A DNA stretch of 18,219 nt from Bacteroidota bacterium. Lineage in GTDB: Bacteria; Bacteroidota; Bacteroidia; B-17B0; Aurantibacillaceae. The translations under genes were made by a program, and so were the position numbers. Every line of letters begins with the position of its first letter. Position 1 is the first letter of the stretch. Below the pieces are notes generated by a model that made no database searches, was not told where the DNA came from, and saw only the letters and a list, made by a program, of their open reading frames with translations. Below are positions 1 through 7,742 of the stretch, piece after piece. The stretch is from contig JANYBY010000233.1 of the NCBI GenBank assembly GCA_025360565.1, positions 1 through 18,219 of the forward strand, written 5' to 3'.

Positions 1-1
1 A

Positions 2-109
2 AAGGATACTTTGCGTGCCAATGACTGGGTCATTTTAAGGGTGGAAAAATTTCATTACCCGACAGGTTCATACGCTGCTGTGCCAAATGATACAACAAAG
101 GGGCATTAA
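2..109 (+). CDS. C-terminal end of an unidentified protein (5' end outside window)
   Basis: The second forward frame is open from the window edge for 35 codons and ends with TAA at 107-109. The peptide is well mixed (it includes NDWVILRVEKFHYP and ends in DTTKGH) and does not look like translated non-coding DNA. No motif can be recognised in so short a fragment, so no function is proposed. It runs in the same direction as scoA, and about 108 bp separate its stop from the scoA start. That gap holds an inverted repeat and a promoter candidate, so the two genes are probably separate transcription units. Confidence 0.45.
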   Translation, partial: KDTLRANDWVILRVEKFHYPTGSYAAVPNDTTKGH

Positions 110-151
110 TTTTGTTATAGGATTTTCATTGGCAAAAACACCATTTTTTTT

Positions 152-172
152 GGTAAAAATTTATTTTTTACC
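152..172. repeat. Short inverted repeat upstream of scoA
   Basis: GGTAAAAA (152-159) is the exact reverse complement of TTTTTACC (165-172), with a 5-nt loop. No T-tract follows it on the + strand, so it is a poor intrinsic terminator. It lies directly against the TTG of the scoA promoter candidate and could be an operator-like palindrome. AT-rich palindromes of this size also occur by chance. Confidence 0.25.
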
Positions 173-201
173 TTGGTATTTATCCATACTTTTAAAGTTT
201 G
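173..201 (+). promoter_or_regulatory. Candidate Bacteroidota-type promoter for scoA
   Basis: TTG at 173-175 is followed, after 18 nt, by AAAGTTTG at 194-201. The latter matches the Bacteroidota -7 consensus TAnnTTTG except at its first base. The spacing fits the -33/-7 arrangement known for this phylum, and initiation would fall around 208-210, just before the ATG at 218. That would give an almost leaderless message. The imperfect -7 box keeps confidence low. Confidence 0.3.
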
Positions 202-217
202 TAAATAACCTATTAAA

Positions 218-928
218 ATGATAAACAGAGTAGTAAAAAATGTTGAAGAAGCAACAAAAGGAATACAAGACGGAATGACCCTTATGGTTGGAGGGTTTGG
301 ATTATGCGGCATTCCCGAAAACTGCATTAACCAATTGGTAAAAATGGGTGTAAAAAATTTAACCTGCATCAGTAATAACGCCGGTGTGGATGATTTTGGC
401 TTAGGTTTATTACTGCAAACCAAACAAGTAAAAAAAATGATCTCTAGTTATGTTGGCGAGAATGAAGAATTTGAACGACAAATGCTAAGCGGAGAATTAG
501 AGGTTGAACTGGTTCCACAAGGCACATTGGCTACACGCTGCATGGCCGCGGGTTATGGCATGCCTGTAATATATACGCCCGCCGGTGTTGGCACCGAAGT
601 GGCCATTGGCAAAGAAGTGCGAAAATTTAAATACAACGGCGAAGAAAAAGATTACTTAATGGAAAAAGCTTTTGAGTCGGACTTTGCAATAGTAAAAGCC
701 TGGAAGGGCGATACCGCGGGTAATTTAATTTATAAAAGTACCGCCCGCAATTTTAATCCAATGATGGCCATGGCCGGAAAAATTACCATTGCTGAAGTAG
801 AAGAATTAGTACCCGCCGGCGAATTAGATCCGGATCAGATCCATACGCCGGGAATTTATGTTCACCGTATTTTTCAGGGAGATCATTACGAAAAAAGAAT
901 AGAGCAACGAACGGTTAGAAAAAAATAA
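218..928 (+). CDS. scoA: Succinyl-CoA:3-oxoacid CoA-transferase, subunit A
   Basis: This 236-residue protein is the alpha half of class I 3-oxoacid CoA-transferase, the cytoplasmic enzyme that moves CoA from succinyl-CoA to acetoacetate for ketone-body use. The N-terminal region carries the family's glycine-rich GGFGLCGIPE (residues 25-34). The NNAGVDDFGLG stretch and the YTPAGVGTEVAIGKE and KAWKGDTAGNL segments are typical of the alpha subunit. The length is normal for a stand-alone alpha subunit, and the ATG start gives the usual N-terminus. The catalytic glutamate belongs to subunit B, whose gene normally follows immediately. Here scoB lies 5.6 kb downstream on the same strand, after four envelope genes. 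The next gene starts 36 bp later, so co-transcription with that cassette is likely. The family call is firm; the exact acyl substrate is inferred from the best-known members. Confidence 0.95.
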   Translation: MINRVVKNVEEATKGIQDGMTLMVGGFGLCGIPENCINQLVKMGVKNLTCISNNAGVDDFGLGLLLQTKQVKKMISSYVGENEEFERQMLSGELEVELVPQGTLATRCMAAGYGMPVIYTPAGVGTEVAIGKEVRKFKYNGEEKDYLMEKAFESDFAIVKAWKGDTAGNLIYKSTARNFNPMMAMAGKITIAEVEELVPAGELDPDQIHTPGIYVHRIFQGDHYEKRIEQRTVRKK

Positions 929-964
929 TCATCGATTTATCAAAAAAAATTAAAATTAGCATAG

Positions 965-2479
965 TTGAAGGGTTTTATAACATCAATAGAAAAGTATCAA
1001 TATCCTGAAAAACTGATATTCGCTTTTTGTTTATGTTTGAGTTTATTGAACATTTGGATACCGCACATTTATACTACTATGGATGGGCCGGCTCACTTGT
1101 ACAACGCAACTTTGCTAAATCAGATCAGCGGAAGTGAGTTTTTACAGGGATTTTATGAAAAAAATGTTTTTTTTATCCCAAACCGCTTGTCTCATTTTAT
1201 CTTGAGCGGTCTTTTTAATGTGTTTGGCCCAATTACTTCTGAAAAAATCTTGTTTAGCTTTATCGTGCTAGGTTTGCCTTTGTCTTTTCGTGCAGCAGTT
1301 AAAGAATTATCCGGAAATACGATCCTTTCGTTTTTGATCTTTCCGCTTGTGTTCAGCAGATTGTTTCATTTTGGTATGTTTAATTTTAGTTTAGCCTTTA
1401 TTCTTTTCAATATCCAACTTATTTTAACAAACCGTTTTTTAAACGGTGCAAGCGTTTCAAAAGCCATTTTTTTTTCGTTGAATTCTTGTCTGCTTTTTTT
1501 TGCGCATGGTTTTGTTTTTGGCTTTACTTTAATTTCAGTTTTTTTACTTACGATTTTAAGGCGCGAAATAAAGTTCGGCGAAAGCATTAAGAGCCTAACT
1601 TTTTTTTTACTTTTATTTCTTCCTTCATTGACCCTGTTTTTTCTTTTTTCAACAAAGATAAGTATAATGGCTTTTAATACAGACCTGGATTCGGCCGAAA
1701 AATGCAAGCAACTTCTTACGTTTTCACCCGGCATTATTTTCAGCCCGCAGAATGAATTGCAGTATTCCTGTTTAATTCCACCATTATTTATTGGATTGGT
1801 ATTTTATGTCATGTCGCTTAGGTGGAATTCAGCTGTCAGGAGCGGTTTTCTAAGGATCGATTTTTTTATTTTCCTTTCAGTCATTTTATTTTGTTTAGTT
1901 TTTTACGTGTCAAACGGTATGCTTGGGGGCATGCTGATCGATCGTTTATTGTATTTGGCCTTCTATTTCTGCGCGTTCTGGCTTTGTTGTTTTAAATATA
2001 ACTCAAAGCGTATTGTTGTGTTTTCTCTCATTGTAATTTTGTATTCCTCTATTCAACTTGCAATATCAAGAAATGAGGTTATTTATGCTGAGTCAAAAAA
2101 TTCAGAAGCCATTATTGAAGCAGGAAAACATATTAAAGATAGATCAATTATATATTCTGTCGATTTTGCTTGTATGTTTTATAGGGAGCACTATGCAAAT
2201 TATCTGGGTTTGAGTAAGGAAGTGGTGATAACCGAGAATTATGAGGCTACACAGGGTTGGTTCCCCATGTTATGGAAAAAGAAAATAAAAGATGTGATAA
2301 TGCCGGAAAAAAAAAAGGAAGGCACCATTTGGCCTGATTATATTTGTGTTTACGGAGATCAGAATATTTTGAAGAAGGAAGAGAACAAAGAGCTAAAAAA
2401 TTTTATTGATAGTTCAACGGTTAAATGTTATCAATCTGAGAACAAATTTTGTGTTTTATATAAGTTAAACGAGTTGTAA
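965..2479 (+). CDS. Multi-pass inner-membrane protein, GT-C glycosyltransferase-like
   Basis: This 504-residue protein has roughly ten or more hydrophobic segments between residues 17 and 366, then a soluble tail of about 135 residues. The first hydrophobic helix is followed by a loop with MDGPAHLYN (D40, H44). An acidic residue after the first helix, many helices and a soluble C-terminal domain together form the architecture of GT-C glycosyltransferases, which use polyprenyl-phosphate sugars on the periplasmic face. I recognise no specific family, so the sugar and acceptor are unknown. Translation must start at TTG 965: an in-frame TAG lies immediately upstream (962-964), and the next in-frame start would cut into the first helix. 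It begins 36 bp after scoA and ends 3 bp before the next gene, so it is part of a tight operon. Confidence 0.7.
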   Translation: MKGFITSIEKYQYPEKLIFAFCLCLSLLNIWIPHIYTTMDGPAHLYNATLLNQISGSEFLQGFYEKNVFFIPNRLSHFILSGLFNVFGPITSEKILFSFIVLGLPLSFRAAVKELSGNTILSFLIFPLVFSRLFHFGMFNFSLAFILFNIQLILTNRFLNGASVSKAIFFSLNSCLLFFAHGFVFGFTLISVFLLTILRREIKFGESIKSLTFFLLLFLPSLTLFFLFSTKISIMAFNTDLDSAEKCKQLLTFSPGIIFSPQNELQYSCLIPPLFIGLVFYVMSLRWNSAVRSGFLRIDFFIFLSVILFCLVFYVSNGMLGGMLIDRLLYLAFYFCAFWLCCFKYNSKRIVVFSLIVILYSSIQLAISRNEVIYAESKNSEAIIEAGKHIKDRSIIYSVDFACMFYREHYANYLGLSKEVVITENYEATQGWFPMLWKKKIKDVIMPEKKKEGTIWPDYICVYGDQNILKKEENKELKNFIDSSTVKCYQSENKFCVLYKLNEL

Positions 2480-2482
2480 AAA

Positions 2483-4090
2483 ATGAATTGGCGGCCAAAT
2501 AAATCTGTAAAATGGATTCCTAGCGCGGTGCTCCTTGCTTTTGTTATCATCTTATTTTTTATAAACGCTTACAACAAAACGTATAAATATCGTCCCATTA
2601 CCATTCACCAATGGCGGCAAACAGATTGCCTCTCGATCACAAAAAATTATTACGAAGAGGGCATGCATTTTTTTAGCCCCACAATACATTGGCAAGGCGC
2701 CATAAGCGGCAAGGCTGTGAGCGAATGCCCGATTTTAAATTACGCGGTTGCAATTTTGTGGAAAATGTTCGGTGAGCGCGAAGGCTTTTACCGCTTTTTA
2801 GAATATTTTATTTTTATTGCGAGTATGCTGGTGCTCTTTCAAACCCTTGTGCGCTTTTTCGTATCAAGATCAAGTGCTTTTTTTTTCACCGGCCTTTTAC
2901 TTACCTCTCCGCTCTTGGTGTATTATAGTTTTAATTTTATTGCCGATGTTCCCGCTCTTTCGTTTTGTATTTTAACCTACTGTTATTTTTATAGATTTTA
3001 TAGGACCAAGCAGATGAAGTATTTTTATTTGTCGCTTTTTTTAGGAACGCTGGCTGTACTCTTAAAGGCCAGCGCCCTTGTGGGACTTGGCACCATTGCG
3101 TTTTTTTCGATGATAGATATTTTGAGCTGGAATAGTTTTTTTAAAACCGAAAAACTTTTTACCCGTAAGTTTATTCCCATGATTTGGGTTTTTGCTTCGC
3201 TGGCAATTTGTGTGGTATGGTACAAATGGGCCATTGCTTATAATAAACATAATAACAGCGTTTTTTTATTAACGGTGCTCCCTATATGGGAAATGAAAGG
3301 CGAAAATTTGATCAACACCACGCGAATCCTAATAAACGAATTATTCCCGGTGTTTTTTAACCGGGCTATTTTTTTCCTGGTGATATTAATGATCATTTTT
3401 GTTTTTTCAAACTTTAAAAAACTTGATCATTTTTTCAGATATACGTTTGTGTTTTCGTTTGTGTTTTTTATCGGCTATTTGTTATTTTTTTTCCAGGTGT
3501 TTACCGTGCACGATTATTACCTCAGTAATTTAATGATCTTCCCGGTGATCACTTTTTTCTGCGTAAGCAATATCCTGAATCAAACCACCTTTATTGCCAA
3601 CAATACAAAACTTGTAAAAAGCCTGGTCATAATAGTGCTTTTTTTTAGCGCGTTTTATTCGGCAGCGTATTATCGTTCACGGATGATACAACACGATAGT
3701 TTATGTGATTGGTTTCCGTTCATGTCGGTTGAAGAAAAAAAATATTCCGATTGGGTATTATGGAATCGAGAAAGTACTACCGCACCGCTTGAAACAATAA
3801 CGCCGGAATTAAGAAAGCTGGGAATAAAAAGAACCGATATGTTTTTAAGTATTCCGGATGAAAGTTTTGATATCACACTTTATCTTATGGATCAAAAAGG
3901 ACTTTCGATTCCGGCATTTGATTACAATGATACTGTAAGAATTCCTACCATAATGGAAAAAAGGAAATACGATTACCTTGTACTTATTGATCCTAACATT
4001 AAACAGTACAAAGCATTCACGAACATTTCCAATAAACTTGAATCGGTTCTTAAAAAAAGCCATGTTGAGGTATTTAAAATAAAAAATTAA
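2483..4090 (+). CDS. Glycosyltransferase family 39-like (ArnT/PMT-type) membrane protein
   Basis: This 535-residue protein has about eleven membrane segments and a soluble C-terminal domain from roughly residue 395. The first periplasmic loop has IHQWRQTD (residues 41-48) and SECP (E81), the conserved pattern of bacterial GT39/PMT_2-like transferases, in which the loop acidic residue (D48 here) is thought to be catalytic. NFIADVPAL (residues 151-159) and HDYY (343-346) are also shared with the paralogue at 7743-9338, and the two align along their full lengths. Such enzymes move a sugar from a polyprenyl-phosphate carrier to lipid A, another glycan or a protein outside the cytoplasmic membrane. 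The donor and acceptor cannot be told from sequence. The gene sits 3 bp after its neighbour upstream and 2 bp before the MBOAT gene, so the three are almost certainly co-transcribed. Confidence 0.85.
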   Translation: MNWRPNKSVKWIPSAVLLAFVIILFFINAYNKTYKYRPITIHQWRQTDCLSITKNYYEEGMHFFSPTIHWQGAISGKAVSECPILNYAVAILWKMFGEREGFYRFLEYFIFIASMLVLFQTLVRFFVSRSSAFFFTGLLLTSPLLVYYSFNFIADVPALSFCILTYCYFYRFYRTKQMKYFYLSLFLGTLAVLLKASALVGLGTIAFFSMIDILSWNSFFKTEKLFTRKFIPMIWVFASLAICVVWYKWAIAYNKHNNSVFLLTVLPIWEMKGENLINTTRILINELFPVFFNRAIFFLVILMIIFVFSNFKKLDHFFRYTFVFSFVFFIGYLLFFFQVFTVHDYYLSNLMIFPVITFFCVSNILNQTTFIANNTKLVKSLVIIVLFFSAFYSAAYYRSRMIQHDSLCDWFPFMSVEEKKYSDWVLWNRESTTAPLETITPELRKLGIKRTDMFLSIPDESFDITLYLMDQKGLSIPAFDYNDTVRIPTIMEKRKYDYLVLIDPNIKQYKAFTNISNKLESVLKKSHVEVFKIKN

Positions 4091-4092
4091 AA

Positions 4093-5499
4093 ATGTCGTT
4101 TAATTCTCTGCAGTTTTTATTTTTTTTGCCTATAGTCATCGGCCTGTATTACCTTTTGCCGCACAAATTCCGATGGATGCTTGTTTTCGTGGCGAGCTGT
4201 TATTTTTACATGGTATTTGTGCCTAAATACATTCTGATCTTATTTTTTATTATTTTAATTGATTTTGTAGCGGCACAAGATATTGAAGCTACCAAAGGTA
4301 AAACAAGGTTGTTTTATTTGATCGCCAGTTTAACTGCCAACATTGCCCTGCTGGGGATCTTTAAATATTTTAATTTCTTCAACGAAAATTTAGGCTCTGT
4401 TTTTTCTTTTTTCGGCAAAGAATTTCATCCCTGGAACCTTGAAATAATTTTACCAATCGGTTTATCTTTTCACACATTTCAATCTATGAGCTATACCATT
4501 GAAGTGTATCGCGGAAATCAAAAAGCCGAAAAGCATTTGGGATATTTTGCCAATTACGTATTATTTTTCCCGCAAATGGTTGCAGGCCCAATTGAGCGAT
4601 ACGGCAAGCTTGGCGAACAATTAAAGCTGGAACATAAACCTATTTATAAAAACTTTTCTGACGGATTTAAACTGATCTTATTCGGCTTATTCATTAAAAT
4701 GGCTGTGGCCGATAACATCGCGCCTTTCGTAAACGATGTGTATTGGAATCCCTTGCAATGCAATACTTCTCAAGTATTAGCGGCGGTGTTTTTATTTTCA
4801 ATTCAGATCTATGCCGATTTTTACGGCTATTCAACCATCGCTTTGGGTTGCGCAAAATTGTTGGGAATTGATATAATGGACAATTTCAAAACACCTTATC
4901 TGTCAAAAAGCGTTTCCGAATTTTGGTCACGCTGGCACATTTCGCTCAGCACCTGGTTTAAAGATTATTTATATATTCCTCTGGGCGGCAACCGTGTTAA
5001 AGTTCCCAGATGGGTGTTTAATATTTTATTAGTTTTTTTGTTAAGCGGCCTTTGGCACGGGGCAAGCTGGACATTCATTGCCTGGGGCGGATTACATGGG
5101 CTGATGCTTATTTTAGAAAAATTATTTACTAAATTATTTAAATTTAAAATGCCCGATAGATGGAATGTGGTGAGTGTATTACTTACCATAAAAACATTTG
5201 TGCTAACATCTTTTATCTGGGTCTTTTTCAGGGCCGAATCGTTTCAAAAAGCAAAAGATATGTTTAAGGCCATAATTAGGAATGTTCATTTGCCCGGTGT
5301 TGATATTTCGGCTGTAAACGCGATCGTGTTTAGTGTTATTCTTATCTTTACGGATAGCGTGATTTATAATTCAAGATTTGATACATTGCTTGGAAGCTAT
5401 AAACCACAATACCGCTGGGTATGTTATGCTACCTTAATATTCGGTTTAATGGCATTTTCAGGAACAAAAAAATACGCGTTTATTTATTTTCAGTTTTAA
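4093..5499 (+). CDS. MBOAT-family membrane-bound O-acyltransferase (AlgI/DltB/PatA type)
   Basis: This 468-residue multi-pass protein has the full set of MBOAT marks. An N-terminal PKYILIL/DFVAA region precedes FFPQMVAGPIERY (residues 158-170). Next comes SEFWSRWHISLSTWFKDY, then LYIPLGGNR (293-301). Last is LLSGLWHGASW (316-326), with the presumed catalytic histidine at H322. In AlgI, PatA and DltB systems this protein passes acyl groups (acetyl, or D-alanine in DltB) across the inner membrane for transfer to a periplasmic polymer. It normally works with an SGNH-fold partner, and the next gene fits that role, overlapping it by one base (TAATG junction, 5497-5501). The surrounding glycosyltransferase genes make an envelope glycan the likely acceptor. 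Family membership is clear; the transferred group (probably acetyl) and the acceptor are inferred. Confidence 0.93.
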   Translation: MSFNSLQFLFFLPIVIGLYYLLPHKFRWMLVFVASCYFYMVFVPKYILILFFIILIDFVAAQDIEATKGKTRLFYLIASLTANIALLGIFKYFNFFNENLGSVFSFFGKEFHPWNLEIILPIGLSFHTFQSMSYTIEVYRGNQKAEKHLGYFANYVLFFPQMVAGPIERYGKLGEQLKLEHKPIYKNFSDGFKLILFGLFIKMAVADNIAPFVNDVYWNPLQCNTSQVLAAVFLFSIQIYADFYGYSTIALGCAKLLGIDIMDNFKTPYLSKSVSEFWSRWHISLSTWFKDYLYIPLGGNRVKVPRWVFNILLVFLLSGLWHGASWTFIAWGGLHGLMLILEKLFTKLFKFKMPDRWNVVSVLLTIKTFVLTSFIWVFFRAESFQKAKDMFKAIIRNVHLPGVDISAVNAIVFSVILIFTDSVIYNSRFDTLLGSYKPQYRWVCYATLIFGLMAFSGTKKYAFIYFQF

Positions 5500-6539
5500 T
5501 GGTAAAACAAATTGTTATACGAATATTGGGTTTAGCGCTTATTATTATCGCGTTAAACTTTATTTACAATTTTACCCTGTATGATAAAGACCTGTATAAT
5601 GAATGTGAGGAAGTTCTTGAAATGAAAAAGAAAAAAAAGGAGACGGACATTTTGTATTTTGCCGAATCATCCAACTTTAATGTTCAGGATAAGGATTCTA
5701 CCAAATTGTGTATTTCTGAAATGACAAATCTTTTTTTTCCGAAATTAAAGATCATCGCGGTAAATAAACCCGCCGCGCATGCCGGCTTATATCGGTATTG
5801 GCTTACACAAATAGATCCATCCTATAAACCAAAAGCGGTAATTGTAACACTCAACATGCGTTCGTTTGATGCCCCATGGATCCATTCAAAACTCGAAACA
5901 CCTTTGCAGGAATGTATTATGCTTATTAAGCCTTACCCAAATTTAGTAAACCGTTTTTTGCTTTCTTTAAACGCATATGATAATAAAACAGAGGCTGAGC
6001 GCGAAAAAATGCTGCAAAATGAGTGGGAGTGGACCGAAATAAAATTTCCTTTTCCTTTTAAGTATAATACAGTGCGGGCATGGGATAATAATATGGGATG
6101 GGGGGGATATAAGCACCCCGACGGCTCTTGGGATTTTCCGAAAATTGGGCTTGCATGTCATTACATTAAGGCATTTGCTTTTAATATAAACGACGAAAAT
6201 CCACGAGTAAAAGACTTTGATTTTATTGCGGATTGGTGTGCCAAAAATAAAATTAATTTGTATTTAAACTTAATGGCTGAAAACATTCAGTATGCCGATA
6301 GTTTGGTAGGCAAAGAATTAGTATTTTTAATGAAAGAAAACAGGGACTATCTTGTGAAACGCTATAATAAAAATAATTGTGTTGTAATAGATAATTTGGA
6401 AGCCGTTCCGGGGAAAGAATACAGCGATCAGGTTTGGACCAATGAGCATTACAGTTACAAAGGAAGAATGACAGTTTCAAAAAATGTTGCCAATAAATTA
6501 AAGGATCAATTTAATAATTATTATATAAAAGCCTATTAA
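5499..6539 (+). CDS. SGNH/DltD-like membrane-anchored partner of the MBOAT O-acyltransferase
   Basis: This 346-residue protein starts with a single hydrophobic anchor (residues 5-26) and continues as a soluble, probably periplasmic domain. ILYFAESSNFN (residues 51-61) sits where SGNH hydrolases have their GDS motif, making S57 the candidate nucleophile although the usual Gly-Asp is replaced by Ala-Glu. WTNEHYSYKGR near the C-terminus gives a candidate catalytic histidine (H317), in the place of the D-x-x-H block of DltD/AlgJ-like proteins, but the residue at -3 is threonine. I chose ATG 5499 because it overlaps the MBOAT stop (TAATG) and is followed at once by the anchor; an in-frame TTG-less extension back to ATG 5421 would run 78 bp into the MBOAT gene. 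The role as acyl-transfer partner rests on position and weak motifs, so the call is moderate. Confidence 0.65.
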   Translation: MVKQIVIRILGLALIIIALNFIYNFTLYDKDLYNECEEVLEMKKKKKETDILYFAESSNFNVQDKDSTKLCISEMTNLFFPKLKIIAVNKPAAHAGLYRYWLTQIDPSYKPKAVIVTLNMRSFDAPWIHSKLETPLQECIMLIKPYPNLVNRFLLSLNAYDNKTEAEREKMLQNEWEWTEIKFPFPFKYNTVRAWDNNMGWGGYKHPDGSWDFPKIGLACHYIKAFAFNINDENPRVKDFDFIADWCAKNKINLYLNLMAENIQYADSLVGKELVFLMKENRDYLVKRYNKNNCVVIDNLEAVPGKEYSDQVWTNEHYSYKGRMTVSKNVANKLKDQFNNYYIKAY

Positions 6540-6541
6540 GT

Positions 6542-7201
6542 ATGTTAGATAAGAACGGAATTGCAAAACGCATAGCGAAAGAGGTAAAAAACGGAATGTT
6601 TGTTAACCTTGGAATTGGTATTCCAACTTTGGTTGCAAATTATATTCCGGAAGAATTTAATGTAGTTCTTCAGTCAGAGAATGGAATTTTAGGAATGGGT
6701 CCCTTTCCCATTGAGGGCGAGGAAGACGCTGATCTGATAAACGCGGGCAAACAAACTGTTACATTATTAAAGGGCTCAAGTATTTTTGACAGTGCTATGA
6801 GTTTTGGTATGATCCGATCTCAAAAAGTAGACCTAACTATTTTGGGCGCTATGGAAGTAAGTGAGAACGGTGATATTGCCAATTGGAAAATTCCCGGAAA
6901 GATGGTGAAGGGTATGGGCGGCGCTATGGATCTTGTTGCCAGCGCTAAAAATATAATTGTTGCCATGCAGCAAGTTAATAAAGCCGGCCAATCAAAACTA
7001 TTACCAAAGTGTGATCTGCCTTTAACGGGTGTAAATTGCATAAAAAAAATAGTTACCGAATTGGGTGTTTACGATGTTCTGCCTCAGGGCGGCTTTAAGT
7101 TGCTGGAAAGGGCCCCGGGCATTAGTGTTGAACAAATAAAAAATGCAACAGCGGGAAAATTGATCATTGAAGGCGACATAAAAGAAATGGTGATCGATTA
7201 A
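6542..7201 (+). CDS. scoB: Succinyl-CoA:3-oxoacid CoA-transferase, subunit B
   Basis: This 219-residue protein is the beta half of the class I CoA-transferase whose alpha half is scoA (218-928). FVNLGIGIPTLVANYIP (residues 20-36) and QSENGILGMGPFP (44-56) are hallmarks; E46 is the glutamate that forms the covalent CoA thioester in this family. ILGAMEVSENGDIANWKIPG and the KMVKGMGGAMDL segment complete the expected pattern. Length and ATG start are normal. The gene starts 2 bp after the SGNH gene, so translation and probably transcription are tied to the envelope cassette that separates it from scoA. A lipoprotein gene follows after 7 bp. Both subunits look intact, so the enzyme is probably functional despite the split arrangement. 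Confidence 0.95.
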   Translation: MLDKNGIAKRIAKEVKNGMFVNLGIGIPTLVANYIPEEFNVVLQSENGILGMGPFPIEGEEDADLINAGKQTVTLLKGSSIFDSAMSFGMIRSQKVDLTILGAMEVSENGDIANWKIPGKMVKGMGGAMDLVASAKNIIVAMQQVNKAGQSKLLPKCDLPLTGVNCIKKIVTELGVYDVLPQGGFKLLERAPGISVEQIKNATAGKLIIEGDIKEMVID

Positions 7202-7208
7202 AAAAAAG

Positions 7209-7736
7209 ATGAGAAAAAAAATAACGACCTTAATTGTAAGCATTTTTTTTCTTTCGGCTTGTGATGATAGATACATCACGCTTAAAACTTTAACCATTAC
7301 TGCTAACACCAATAAACCAGGCACATCAAGTGTAGTGATGGTTGACAGTCTTAAACATTTTGAATACTCACGCTTAAAAGGGAAAAGCCAGGGAGGCTTA
7401 ATTGGAACTTACACTGTTACGCCGGAGCATAGCAACAAACAGTTGTATGTTATTGTAAGCGGAAAAATTCGGACCAATTATGCGCATTCTAATTCAAACA
7501 TTATTATAGCGGCAACCGATGATAAAAATGAATTGATCCTATGGCGTGGCATATATATACAATATTATTACACCGAAATAAATAAATGGTGCCCTTTTAA
7601 AGATTCAATGCTTTTACCGCCGAGTGTAAATAATAAATACTATAAAGAAGTAAGCGCCCTGGCTTATTTAGGCAATTCGGAAAATGAGAATTTTGATATT
7701 GATACCTTAAAGATCGAAATAAAAGAAAAACTGTAA
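7209..7736 (+). CDS. Small lipoprotein of unknown function, possible jelly-roll domain
   Basis: This 175-residue protein begins MRKK, followed by a short hydrophobic stretch and a lipobox FLSAC, with lipidation expected at C18. Two aspartates follow the cysteine; charged residues there are associated with surface export of some Bacteroidota lipoproteins, so surface display is possible. The mature part is rich in beta-strand-like alternation. VIVSGKIRTNY, LILWRGIYI, a W/LPP stretch and a closing FDIDTLKIEI resemble the strand order of jelly-roll carbohydrate-binding modules; this is a visual impression and no family was confirmed. It lies 7 bp after scoB and 6 bp before a GT39-like gene, so it probably belongs to the envelope operon. 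A role in binding or presenting the glycan is a guess. Confidence 0.75.
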   Translation: MRKKITTLIVSIFFLSACDDRYITLKTLTITANTNKPGTSSVVMVDSLKHFEYSRLKGKSQGGLIGTYTVTPEHSNKQLYVIVSGKIRTNYAHSNSNIIIAATDDKNELILWRGIYIQYYYTEINKWCPFKDSMLLPPSVNNKYYKEVSALAYLGNSENENFDIDTLKIEIKEKL

Positions 7737-7742
7737 TTCTAA

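Noticed and set aside
1467..1608. Runs of nine T (1467-1475 and 1600-1608) as possible phase-variation tracts.
   Set aside because: The reading frame is intact, such runs are common in Phe/Leu-rich genes of this base composition, and many similar tracts occur throughout the window.
1366..1734. Minus-strand open frame of 122 codons inside the GT-C-like gene.
   Set aside because: It is a lysine-rich reverse image of a hydrophobic T-rich gene, with no upstream signal; similar shadows occur in the other membrane protein genes.
5421..5498. A longer version of the SGNH-like protein starting at ATG 5421.
   Set aside because: It would overlap the MBOAT gene by 78 bp and put a charged, poorly hydrophobic stretch before the membrane anchor; ATG 5499 at the TAATG junction is far more natural.
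209..6539. CCTATTAA shared just before the starts of scoA (209-216) and scoB (6532-6539), as a possible insertion footprint.
   Set aside because: It is only 8 bp, A/T-rich, and the second copy is the end of the SGNH coding sequence.
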